Of a stretch of DNA of 64,000 bases, positions 1-8,553 are shown piece by piece. How positions within the stretch are numbered: the first letter of the stretch is position 1; each line of letters opens with the position of its first letter. Position numbers and translations under genes: made by a program. The DNA comes from CAVZVW01 sp963778845 (GTDB lineage Bacteria; Actinomycetota; Actinomycetes; Actinomycetales; Kineosporiaceae), in NCBI GenBank assembly GCA_963778845.1, contig CAVZVW010000009.1, forward strand, positions 1,488,001 through 1,552,000, given 5' to 3'. A model generated the notes under the pieces. The model ran no database searches and was not told where the DNA came from. It worked only from the letters and a program-made list of their open reading frames with translations.

Positions 1-942
1 ATCGGGGTCGACCCCGCACCCGAGCACCCAGGCCTGCACCCGACCCGGGCCGACCACGACCTCGGGCCACGCCCGGCGGACGTGCCGCACCACGTCGTCC
101 GGCCCGCAGAACCGGACCATCCCCGCCCCCGCGCGCAACGCCCCGGCGCACGCGAGCACGGCGGCACCGGGGTAGGTGGCCGACCCGGCGACGACCCCGA
201 CCACCCCGCGGCTGTACTTGTCGTCCTCGGCGCCCGGGAGCACCCAGGCCAGGCCGGCGTCGACCGGCTCCAGCCGCTCGACCACGGGCTGCGGCAGCAG
301 CCCGGCCAACCCGAGGTCGACGACGACCACCTCTCCGGCAGCTCGGGAGCCCGGCGGCACGAGCAGGCAGGCCTTGGCCGTGCCGAACGTCACGGTGACG
401 TCGGCCCGCACATGCGCGGCCGGCGTCTGGCCGCTGTCGGGGTCGACCCCCGACGGCAGGTCGACGGCGACGACGCCGGCACGCCGCGGGATGGCCTGGA
501 CGAGGGTCGCCGCCGTGTCCCGCAGTCCGCCGGAGGCGCCGAGACCCACGAGACCGTCGACCACCAGGTCGGCCCCCGACAGGGCGGCGGCGGCTCGGGC
601 GGCGCCGTCGGGCGTCCTGCCGGTCTCGGCCGACCCCCCCGCGGCGACCAGCGCCGTCAGACCCTCCTGGTGCACCTGGCGGGCGAGCATGACGGCGACG
701 ACGGCGCAGCCGCGGCGGCGGAGCCTCTCCCCGGCCCACAGCGCGTCGCCGCCGTTGTTGCCGGCGCCGACGAGCAGGACGACGCGCGCCCCGCTCACGT
801 GACCACGTCGCCGCCGCAGCACCCGCACGCAGGCCGCCGCCAGCCCAGCCGCCGCGCGCTGCATGAGGGCGCCGTCCGCCGTGCTCCGGAGCAGGGACGC
901 CTCCGCCGCACGCACGTCCTCGGTGCGGTGGGCCGTGATCAC
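1..942 (-). CDS. nnr: Bifunctional NAD(P)H-hydrate repair enzyme (epimerase + dehydratase), 3' end cut off by window
   Basis: Repairs damaged NAD(P)HX: the N-terminal YjeF domain epimerises the hydrate and the C-terminal ADP-dependent dehydratase restores NAD(P)H. Reading from a GTG start at 942 I see 314 codons without a stop. The N-terminal domain shows the phosphate-binding motif VGAGNNGGDALWAG near residue 58 and VDLPSGVDPDSG near 160. The dehydratase domain begins around residue 225 with DDKYSRGVVGVVAGSATYPG. Fusions of this family run to about 480-500 residues, so about a third is missing beyond position 1. It lies 16 bp downstream of acpS on the same strand and is probably cotranscribed with it, an arrangement common in actinobacteria. 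Confidence 0.9.
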   Translation of the reverse strand, partial: MITAHRTEDVRAAEASLLRSTADGALMQRAAAGLAAACVRVLRRRRGHVSGARVVLLVGAGNNGGDALWAGERLRRRGCAVVAVMLARQVHQEGLTALVAAGGSAETGRTPDGAARAAAALSGADLVVDGLVGLGASGGLRDTAATLVQAIPRRAGVVAVDLPSGVDPDSGQTPAAHVRADVTVTFGTAKACLLVPPGSRAAGEVVVVDLGLAGLLPQPVVERLEPVDAGLAWVLPGAEDDKYSRGVVGVVAGSATYPGAAVLACAGALRAGAGMVRFCGPDDVVRHVRRAWPEVVVGPGRVQAWVLGCGVDPD

Positions 943-958
943 CGGTGCGTCACGCGCG

Positions 959-1321
959 TCATGCCGTGCTCCGCCGCTCGGCGACGACCACCGCGCTGGC
1001 GATGCCGGCGTCGTGGGACAAGGAGAGGTGGAAGACCTCCACGCCCAGCTCGGCCGCGCGAACGGCGACGGCGCCGGTGACCTCGAGCTCGGGGCGGCCG
1101 TGCTCGCCGCGATGCACGGTGACGTCGGTCCAGCTCAGCCCGACCGGGGAGCCGAGCGCCTTCGCAACCGCCTCCTTGGCCGCGAACCGTGCGGCCAGGC
1201 TGGCGGGCGCCAGGTCGCGCTCGACCGCGCTGAACAGCCGCTCGCGCAGGGCGGGGGTGCGCTCCAGCTGGCGTTCGAAACGCTCGATGTCGACGACGTC
1301 GATGCCCACACCGACGATCAT
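959..1321 (-). CDS. acpS: Holo-[acyl-carrier-protein] synthase
   Basis: Transfers 4'-phosphopantetheine from CoA to the serine of acyl carrier protein, activating fatty-acid synthesis. The 120-residue product is the usual AcpS length. It has the two Mg/CoA-binding signatures: GVGIDVVDIERF at residues 4-15 (metal-binding Asp8) and RFAAKEAVAKALG near residue 45 (metal-binding Glu). The C-terminal LSLSHDAGIASAVVV strand is also typical. It sits between glmS and nnr with short gaps, consistent with one glmS-acpS-nnr transcript. No indels are seen in this gene, unlike its upstream neighbour. Confidence 0.95.
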   Translation of the reverse strand: MIVGVGIDVVDIERFERQLERTPALRERLFSAVERDLAPASLAARFAAKEAVAKALGSPVGLSWTDVTVHRGEHGRPELEVTGAVAVRAAELGVEVFHLSLSHDAGIASAVVVAERRSTA

Positions 1322-1337
1322 CTCGGCCCTCGTGCGC

Positions 1338-3208
1338 TCACTCGACGGTGACCGACTTCGCCAGGTTGCGCGGCTGGTCGACGTCGAGGCCCTTGGCGCT
1401 CGCGAGCTCGCACGCGAAGACCTGCAGCGGCACCACCGTCACCAGCGGCGCCAGCAGCGTCGGCGTCTGCGGGCACCCGGATGACCTCGCTCGCGAACGG
1501 CACCACCTCGTCGTCGCCCTCCTCGGCGATGACGATGGTGCGCGCACCCCGGGCGTTGATCTCCTGGATGTTCGAGACGACCTTGGCTGTGCAGCGAGTC
1601 GCTGCCTCGCGGGGAGGGCACGATCACGAAGACCGGCTGACCGGGCTCGATGAGGGCGATCGGGCCGTGCTTGAGCTCGCCCGCCGCGAAGCCCTCGGCG
1701 TGGATGTAGGCCAGCTCCTTGAGCTTCAGCGCACCCTCCATCGCCACCGGGTAACCCGACGTGCCGGCCGAGGAACAGCACCGAGCGCGTGTCGGCCATC
1801 CAGCGCGCCATCTGGCGCACCTGCTCCAGCCCGTCGAGCACCTTCTGGATCTTGTCCGGCATCGCCTGCAGCTGGCGCAGGATCTGGGCGGCCTCGTCGG
1901 GGAACTGCGTCGCCGCGCAGCGCGGCGAGGTAGAGCCCGAGCAGGTAGCAGGCGGTGATCTGGGCCAGGAAGGCCTTCGTCGAGGCGACCGCGATCTCCG
2001 GGCCGGCGTGGGTGTAGAGCACGGCGTCGCGACTCGCGGGGGATCGTCGAGCCCTGCGTGTTGCAGATCGCGAGCACCTTGGCACCCTGCTCGCGGGCGT
2101 GCCGCACCGCCATGATCGTGTCCATCGTCTCGCCGGACTGGGAGATCGCCACGACCAGGGTGCGCTCGTCGACCACCGGGTCGCGGTAGCGGAACTCGTG
2201 CGCCAGGTCGACCTCGGTCGGGATGCGGCACCAGTGCTCGATCGCGTACTTGGCGACCATGCCCGGCGTAGGACGCCGTGCCGCAGGCGATGACGACGAT
2301 CTTGTCGATGCCGCGCAGCAGGGCCTCGTCGATGCGCAGCTCGTCGAGGGTGAGCCGGCCCGTCGACGTCCGTGCGCCCGAGCAGGGTGTCGGCGACGGC
2401 GTGCGGCTGCTCGTTGATCTCCTTGGCCATGAAGCTGGGGTAGCCGCCCTTCTCGGCGGCCGCGGCGTCCCAGTCGACGTGGAAGCGTTTGCCCTCGCAC
2501 CGGGTTGCCGTCGAAGTCGGTGATCGTCACCGTGGCGGGTGTGATCGTCACCACCTGGTCCTGGCCGAGCTCGATCGCCGTCGCGCGTGTAGCCGATGAA
2601 GGCCGCGACGTCCGAGCCCGAGGAAGTTCGCACCCTCGCCCACCCCGACCACGAGCGGGGAGTTGCGCCGGGCGCCGACGACGACTCCCGGGACGTCGGC
2701 GTGCACGGCGAGCAGCGTGAACGCGCCCTCGAGCCGGCGCACGACGGCCCGCATGGCCTCGGCCAGGTCCCCGGTGACCGCGAACTCCTGCGCCAGCAGG
2801 TGCGCGGCCACCTCGGTGTCGGTCTGGCTCGCGAAGTCGACCCCGGCGGCGACGAGCTCGGCCTTCAGCACGGCGAAGTTCTCGATGATGCCGTTGTGGA
2901 TCACCGCCACCCGCCCCTCGCCCGCCGAGGTGCGGGTGGGCGTTCTCGTCGGTCGGGCCGCCGTGGGTCGCCCAGCGCGTGTGCCCGATGCCGGTGGTCG
3001 ACATCGGGCGGGCTCGGCGGCCAGGGCCTCCTCGAGCCGGCCGAGCTTGCCGGACCGCTTGCGCGTGTGCCAGCCCGTCCGCGGTGAGCAGCGCGACGCC
3101 GGCGGAGTCGTAGCCGCGGTACTCCAGCCGCCGCAGGCCCTCGAGGACCACGTCCAGCGCCTGCAGCCCCGCGGCCTGCGTGCCCGCGTACCCGACGATT
3201 CCACACAT
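1338..3208 (-). CDS. glmS: Glutamine--fructose-6-phosphate aminotransferase, reading frame broken by about 13 indels
   Basis: Makes glucosamine-6-phosphate from fructose-6-phosphate and glutamine, the first step towards UDP-GlcNAc. The start is MCGIVGYAG (3208), with Cys2 the glutaminase nucleophile. Further on come TGIGHTRWATHG, the acidic HNGIIENF region, IACGTASYAG, and the isomerase SIS segments with ISQSGETMDT and GELKHGPIALIEPG; it ends ..AKSVTVE. These blocks are recognisable only by moving frame about 13 times (12 apparent +1 insertions and one deletion). Correcting them gives 620 codons, a normal GlmS length. No missense drift accompanies the breaks, so they look like sequence errors rather than decay. 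Its product feeds GlmM, encoded nearby at 4351-5704. Confidence 0.88.
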
Positions 3209-3373
3209 GAGGTCAGGGTAACGGCAGCCGCGGGCGGCCCTCGGAGCTTCACCGGCGGGTGAGACGACACATGTCGGCAGAGTAGACGGCACAATACGGC
3301 GAGCGTGCCGAGCCTGCCCGCACGTCTCGAAGGCGAGCAACGGGGACGACGTGGCGCCGCGGCGGCCGCAGGG

Positions 3374-4320
3374 GTGTCACCGTCGGGTGGCAGCCCCTAC
3401 GTCGAGCTCGACCGCCGCGCCTGGAGCACGCTGCGGCTGAGCACCCCTCTGACCCTGACCGAGGACGAGATCACCCGGGTGCAGGGGCTGGGCGACCGGA
3501 TCGACCTCCGCGAGGTCGAGGAGGTCTACCTGCCCGCTGTCCCGGCTGCTCGAACCTCTACGTCGAGGGCACGGCTCGGCTGCACTCGGCGACCTCGACC
3601 TTCCTCGGGGAGGCGCCGGACCGCACCCCGTTCGTCATCGGCGTCGCCGGCTCGGTGGCGGTCGGCAAGTCGACCACGGCCCGGATCCTGCGCGAGCTGC
3701 TGGCCCGGTGGCCCGGCACGCCGCGGGTCGAGCTCGTCACCACCGACGGCTTCCTGCTACCGAACGCCGAGCTGGCCCGCCGAGGCCTGATGGAGCGCAA
3801 GGGCTTCCCGGAGTCCTACGACCGGCGCGCGCTGCTGCGCTTCGTGGCCGACGTCAAGTCGGGCATGGCCGAGGTGCGGGCCCCGGTCTACTCCCACCTG
3901 ACCTACGACATCGTGCCCGGCGCGCAGGTCGTCGTGCACCGCCCGGACGTGCTCATCGTCGAGGGCCTCAACGTGCTCCAGCCGGCCCGGGTGCGCGACG
4001 ACGGTCGGCAGGGGCTCGCGGTCAGCGACTTCTTCGACTTCTCGATCTACGTCGACGCCCGCACGGAGGACGTCCGCGAGTGGTACGTCGGGCGGTTCCT
4101 GCGCCTGCGCAAGACGGCCTTCAACCGGCCCGAGTCCTACTTCCACCGCTACGCCGACCTCAGCGACGCCGAGGCGGCCGAGCGCGCCCGCCAGATCTGG
4201 CGCGACATCAACGAGCCGAACCTGGTGGACAACATCCTGCCGACCCGGGCCCGGGCCACCCTGGTGCTGACCAAGGGCAGCGACCACGCTGTCCGGCGCA
4301 TCCGCCTGCGCAAGCTCTGA
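3374..4320 (+). CDS. coaA: Pantothenate kinase type I, two apparent +1 insertions
   Basis: Phosphorylates pantothenate, the first step of CoA synthesis. The Walker A motif GVAGSVAVGKST begins near 3642, followed by TTDGFLLPN, KGFPESYD, YSHLTYDIVPG and EGLNVLQ, all CoaA signatures. The frame breaks twice between about 3530 and 3560 (YLPLSRLLNLYVEG is recovered by removing one base at each site). The corrected protein has 314 residues, matching the family. I chose GTG 3374 for that length; GTG 3305 is in frame and would add 23 low-complexity residues. Divergent from glmS, with 165 bp between. Its product supplies the CoA used by AcpS nearby. Confidence 0.9.
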
Positions 4321-4330
4321 GGCCGCCTGC

Positions 4331-4370
4331 TCAGGGCTCGAGGGACAGGCTCAGGGCTCCAGGGACAGGC
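4331..4370. repeat. 20-bp tandem duplication at the 3' end of glmM
   Basis: Positions 4331-4350 and 4351-4370 are the same 20 bases except for one (tcagggctcgagggacaggc against ..tcc..). On the minus strand each unit encodes LSLEP and a stop. The real GlmM stop is in the right-hand unit, and the left-hand unit is a duplicated tail. Confidence 0.8.
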
Positions 4371-5704
4371 GCTCGCGCACCACCAGGGCCAGCGACTCGG
4401 CCACCGGCTCTGGCCTGGTCGGCCTCGGCCGCCTCGACCATCACCCGCACGAGGGGCTCGGTGCCCGACGGTCGCAGCAGGATGCGCCCGGTGTCGCCCA
4501 GCTCGGCCTCCGCCTTGGCTACCGCCTCGGCCAGGCCGGCGTCCTGCGCGGCACGGGCCTTGTCGACCCCGCGGACGTTCACGAGCACCTGCGGCAGCCG
4601 ATCCATCACCGAGGCGAGGTCGGCCAGCGACCGCCCCGTCTGGGCGACCCTGGCCAGCAGGTGAAGGCCGGTGAGCACCCCGTCACCGGTGGTGGCATGG
4701 TCGAGCATCACCACGTGGCCGGACTGCTCGCCGCCCAGGCTGTACCCACCGGCGCGCATCTCCTCCAGCACGTAGCGGTCGCCGACCGAGGTCTGCACCG
4801 TGCTCACGCCGTGACGCTGCATCGCCAGCCTCAGACCGAGGTTGCTCATCACCGTGGTCACGAGCGTGTCATGCGCCAACGCCCCGCGCTCGCGGAAGGC
4901 CAGTGCGAGAACGGCCATGATCTGGTCGCCGTCCACCTCCCGGCCGAGATGGTCGATCGCCAGGCACCGGTCGGCGTCCCCGTCGTGGGCTATCCCGGCG
5001 TCGGCCTCGTGGCTGACCACGGCGTCGCGCAGGCGCTCCAGGTGGGTCGAGCCGTACCCGTCGTTGATGTTCACCCCGTCCGGCTCCGCCCCGATCACCA
5101 CGACCTGGGCCCCCGCCGCCCGGAGCGCGAGCGGCGAGACGACGCTGGCGGCGCCGTGGGCGCAGTCGACCACCACGCGCAGCCCGTCGAGCCGGTTGGG
5201 GGTCGCGGCGACGAGGTGGTCGACGTAGCGCCGGGCGGCGTCCGGGAAGGGACGGACGCGCCCCACCGCCGCACCGGTCGGCCGGTCCCACGCCTCCCCG
5301 AGCCGTCTTTCTATCTGGCCCTCGACCTCGTCGGGCAGCTTGTGGCCACCGCGGGCGAAGAACTTGATGCCGTTGTCGGGCATGGGGTTGTGCGAGGCGG
5401 ACAGGACGACGCCGAGGTCGGCCCCCGTCCAGGCCACGAGACCGGCGACCGCCGGGGTCGGCAGCACGCCCGCGTCCTCGACGTCCACCCCCGCGCTTGC
5501 CAGGCCGGCCACGACGGCCGCGGACAGGAACTCACCCGAGGCTCGCGGGTCTCGGCCGACGACCGCACGGGGGCGGTGCCCGGCGAAGGCGCCGACCTCG
5601 CCCAGCACGTGCGCGGCGGCGACTGCGAGATCCAGCGCGAGCTCGGCCGTGAGGTCCTTGTTCGCCAGGCCGCGCACGCCGTCGGTGCCGAACAGCCGGC
5701 CCAC
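4351..5704 (-). CDS. glmM: Phosphoglucosamine mutase, one +1 insertion near the C-terminus
   Basis: Interconverts glucosamine-6-phosphate and glucosamine-1-phosphate, directly after GlmS in peptidoglycan precursor synthesis. GTG start at 5704 follows a GGAGG ribosome-binding site. Key motifs are MGRLFGTDGVRG at the N-terminus, the phosphoserine loop LSASHNP (Ser104), the metal loop DGDADRC, GGEQSGH and the phosphate-binding RPSGTEPLVRVMVE. An extra base near 4410 shifts the frame. Removing it gives AEPVAESLALVVRERLSLEP and a stop at 4351 (450 residues, typical). Read literally, the frame continues to 4331 in the duplicated 20-bp tail. Confidence 0.92.
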
Positions 5705-5805
5705 GTCGACCTCCCCGTCCGTTCGTCACCTCGCGAGAGGCCTCATCGTGGCTACCGTCGTCGCCTGTCGGGTCGGGCGCCGGTCGTGGACCGCGTCCGT
5801 CATGC

Positions 5806-5843
5806 GCATCGGCCCCGGGGAACCGCTCCCCCGGGGCCGATGC
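5806..5843 (-). terminator. Strong hairpin between rpsI and glmM
   Basis: A perfect 15-bp GC-rich stem (5806-5820 with 5829-5843) and an 8-base loop lie 30 bp past the rpsI stop. There is no U-tract. It could end rplM-rpsI transcripts or attenuate read-through into glmM. Confidence 0.7.
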
Positions 5844-5872
5844 CAGAACTGGGCGTGGGTGGAACGAGCGGC

Positions 5873-6373
5873 TCAGCGCTTGCTGTACTGAGGCGCCTTG
5901 CGAGCCTTCTTCAGGCCGGCCTTCTTGCGCTCCTTGGCCCGAGCGTCCCGCGTGAGGAAGCCGGCCTTCTTCAAGGTGGCGCGGTTGGCCGGCTCGTCGA
6001 TGCCGTTCAGGGCGCGGGCGACACCCAGACGCAGGGCGCCGGCCTGGCCGGAGATGCCGCCGCCGTGGATGCGGGCGAGGACGTCGAACCGCCCCTCGAG
6101 CTCGGTGACGCGGAAGGGCTCGTTCACGAGCTGCTGGTGGACCTTGTTCGGGAAGTAGTCGTCGAGGGCGCGACCGTTGACCTTCCACTGGCCCGAGCCC
6201 GGGATGAGGCGCACCCGCGCGATCGCCTCCTTGCGACGACCGGTCGCGGCGCCGGGGGCGGTGATGCTGGACCCGCCGCCGCGAAGCTCGGGGGTGCTGG
6301 TGGTGTAGCTGCTCGGTGCGTCCTCGCCCTCGAGGACGGTGTCCTCGACGAGCTCCGGAGTGGTCTCTGCCAC
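5873..6373 (-). CDS. rpsI: 30S ribosomal protein S9
   Basis: Small-subunit protein whose C-terminal SKR tail reaches the P-site tRNA. The product has 166 residues from GTG 6373. The conserved S9 core begins at GRRKEAIARVRL near residue 45, followed by RIHGGGISGQAGALRLGVARAL, and ends QYSKR. The first 44 residues (acidic and Ser/Thr/Pro-rich) are an actinobacterial N-terminal extension beyond the roughly 130-residue core. It is cotranscribed with rplM, 37 bp upstream. Confidence 0.96.
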   Translation of the reverse strand: MAETTPELVEDTVLEGEDAPSSYTTSTPELRGGGSSITAPGAATGRRKEAIARVRLIPGSGQWKVNGRALDDYFPNKVHQQLVNEPFRVTELEGRFDVLARIHGGGISGQAGALRLGVARALNGIDEPANRATLKKAGFLTRDARAKERKKAGLKKARKAPQYSKR

Positions 6374-6410
6374 GGTTCTCCTATGTCCTCGTGTCGCTTC
6401 CGGCCGTGGC

Positions 6411-6854
6411 TTACTGCTCGACCTGGCTGATCTCGAACGGCTGGGGCCGCTGGGCGGAGTGCGGGTGGTCCGGCCCCGCGTACACCTTGAGCTTGGTCAT
6501 CTGGGCGCGGCCGAGAGTCGTCTTGGGGAGCATCCCCCGGACGGCCTTCTCCACCGCCCGCTCCGGGTGCTTGTCGAGCAGCTCGACGTAGCCGACCGCA
6601 CGCAGGCCGCCCGGGTAGCCGGAGTGCCTGTACGCCTTCTTCTGCTCGCGCTTGGAGCCGGTGAGGGCCACCTTCGACGCGTTGACGATGACGACGAAGT
6701 CGCCGGTGTCGACGTGCGGGGCGAAGGTCGCCTTGTGCTTGCCGCGCAGCAGCGTCGCCGCGTGCGTGGCGAGCCGGCCGAGCACGACGTCGGTCGCGTC
6801 GATGACGAGCCAGCGGCGCTCGATCTCGCCGGGCTTGGGGGTGTACGTGCGCAC
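6411..6854 (-). CDS. rplM: 50S ribosomal protein L13
   Basis: Early-assembly large-subunit protein. GTG 6854 is preferred: it gives 147 residues, the family length, begins with the usual RTYTPKPGEIERRW, and has a GAAGG site about 9 bases upstream. ATG 6875 is in frame and would add seven residues. Visible blocks are VIDATDVVLGRLAT, VNASKVALTG, RHSGYPGG and AVRGMLPKTTLGR. It is the first gene of rplM-rpsI, driven by the promoter at 7004-7032. Confidence 0.95.
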   Translation of the reverse strand: MRTYTPKPGEIERRWLVIDATDVVLGRLATHAATLLRGKHKATFAPHVDTGDFVVIVNASKVALTGSKREQKKAYRHSGYPGGLRAVGYVELLDKHPERAVEKAVRGMLPKTTLGRAQMTKLKVYAGPDHPHSAQRPQPFEISQVEQ

Positions 6855-7003
6855 GGTCGTAGCCTTCGTCCTCATCCGGATGGTGTCCGCGGTGCGGGCA
6901 TGCGCTGAGACGCCGCCCGCGTGCCACGCGTGTCGGTCACCGTCAGGGGCGCCGGTCGGCGTCACGAGCGAGGCGGCCACTACGCAGGGCACAACGACCT
7001 GAC

Positions 7004-7032
7004 ACGTTACCGGGCGCCGATCGGGGGGTCAA
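7004..7032 (-). promoter_or_regulatory. rplM-rpsI promoter
   Basis: On the minus strand TTGACC (7027-7032), a 17-base spacer and TAACGT (7004-7009) closely match a housekeeping sigma promoter. Transcription would start near 6997, giving a leader of about 140 bases. The 6855-7146 gap otherwise holds only the divergent start region of the transhydrogenase gene. Confidence 0.65.
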
Positions 7033-7146
7033 AACGCGGCTCGGCGCAGCCATGCCTCGCGCTGGCCGCACTCCGTCCTCGGCGCGGCGGCGCGACGTCC
7101 GGCATGCTGGTGGTCGGGTTGCGGCATCAGCGACGGAGGAGACCTC

Positions 7147-8553
7147 ATGCCGGGGTACGACTACGACGTCCTGGTGCTCGGCTCCGGCCCGGGCGGGCAG
7201 AAGGCCGCGATCGCGGCGGCGAAGCTCGGCCGCCGGGTCGCCGTGGTCGAGCGGCGGAACATGGTCGGCGGGGTCTGCATCAACACCGGGACGATCCCCT
7301 CGAAGACCCTGCGCGAGGCCGTGCTCTACCTGACCGGGCTGAACATGCGGGAGCTGTACGGCCAGAACTACCGCGTGAAGGACGACATCACCGTCCAGGA
7401 CCTCCTCGCGCGCACCCAGCACGTGATCGGTCGGGAGATCGAGGTGGTGCGCAGCCAGCTGTTCCGCAACGACGTGGACCTGCTGCACGGCACGGCCCGC
7501 TTCGCCGACGACCACGCGGTCGTCGTGCAGGGGGACCACGGCGAGCGCCACGTCAGCTTCGGGCACGCGGTCATCGCCACGGGCACCCGGCCGGCCCGGC
7601 CGAGCGCCGTGGAGTTCGACGACGTGCGCGTGCTGGACTCCGACGGGATCCTCACGCTGGAGGACATCCCCCGCTCCCTCGTCGTCGTCGGCGCCGGGGT
7701 GATCGGCATCGAGTACGCCTCCATGTTCGCCGCGCTGGGCAGCAAGGTCACGGTGGTCGAGCAGCGCGACCGCATGCTGGAGTTCTGCGACTCCGAGATC
7801 GTCGAGGCGCTGAAGTTCCATCTGCGCGACCTGTCCGTCACGTTCCGGTTCGGTGAGAAGGTCGCCTCGGTGCAGTCCGGAGACAGCGGCACGGTGACGA
7901 CGCTGGTGAGCGGCAAGCGCATCCCGGCTGCCGCCGTCATGTACTCCGCAGGCCGCCAAGGCGCCACCGAGGCCCTCGACCTGCCGGCGGCCGGCCTCGA
8001 GGCGGACTCGCGCGGGCGGATCACCGTGGACGCCGACTACCGCACGGCCGTGGGCCACATCTACGCCGTCGGCGACGTGATCGGCTTCCCCGCACTGGCC
8101 TCGACGTCGATGGAGCAGGGCAGGCTCGCGGCCTACCACGCGTGCGGGGAGCCGGCGAACTCCCTGGTGGAGCTACAGCCGATCGGGATCTACACCATCC
8201 CCGAGATCAGCTACTGCGGCCAGTCGGAGGACGCGCTCACGACGTCCTCCGTGCCCTACGAGGTGGGCGTCTCCCGCTACCGCGAGCTCGCCCGTGGCCA
8301 GATCATCGGCGACTCCTACGGGATGCTCAAGCTCCTGGTCTCCACGCAGTCGCGGCGGCTGCTGGGCGTGCACCTGTTCGGCTCGAGCGCCACCGAGCTG
8401 GTGCACCTCGGGCAGGCGATCATGACGGCGAACGGCACCGTCGACCAGCTCGTCGACACGGTCTTCAACTACCCGACGCTCAGCGAGGGGTACAAGGTGG
8501 CCGCCCTGGACGCGGTCAACAAGATGCGTGCCGTGGAGCGGTTCGGCGGCTGA
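7147..8553 (+). CDS. sthA: Soluble pyridine nucleotide transhydrogenase
   Basis: Flavoprotein of the lipoamide dehydrogenase fold that balances NADPH and NADH pools in the cytoplasm. The product has 468 residues, starting after GGAGGA. It shows FAD-binding VLGSGPGGQKAA at residues 10-21, NAD-binding VVGAGVIGIEYASMF near 180, AVGDVIGFPALAS near 300, and the C-terminal dimerisation domain. The redox loop reads CINTGTIPSK: Cys44 is present, but the partner cysteine of true lipoamide dehydrogenases is Thr49. That is the hallmark of SthA rather than Lpd. Its stop shares the TGATCA hexamer with the convergent ABC-F gene. Confidence 0.88.
   Translation: MPGYDYDVLVLGSGPGGQKAAIAAAKLGRRVAVVERRNMVGGVCINTGTIPSKTLREAVLYLTGLNMRELYGQNYRVKDDITVQDLLARTQHVIGREIEVVRSQLFRNDVDLLHGTARFADDHAVVVQGDHGERHVSFGHAVIATGTRPARPSAVEFDDVRVLDSDGILTLEDIPRSLVVVGAGVIGIEYASMFAALGSKVTVVEQRDRMLEFCDSEIVEALKFHLRDLSVTFRFGEKVASVQSGDSGTVTTLVSGKRIPAAAVMYSAGRQGATEALDLPAAGLEADSRGRITVDADYRTAVGHIYAVGDVIGFPALASTSMEQGRLAAYHACGEPANSLVELQPIGIYTIPEISYCGQSEDALTTSSVPYEVGVSRYRELARGQIIGDSYGMLKLLVSTQSRRLLGVHLFGSSATELVHLGQAIMTANGTVDQLVDTVFNYPTLSEGYKVAALDAVNKMRAVERFGG

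Noticed and set aside
1338..3208. Programmed frameshifting or genuine pseudogene in glmS
   Set aside because: Thirteen breaks without slippery sites, stop-codon context or missense drift fit sequence error far better. The gene is also usually essential.
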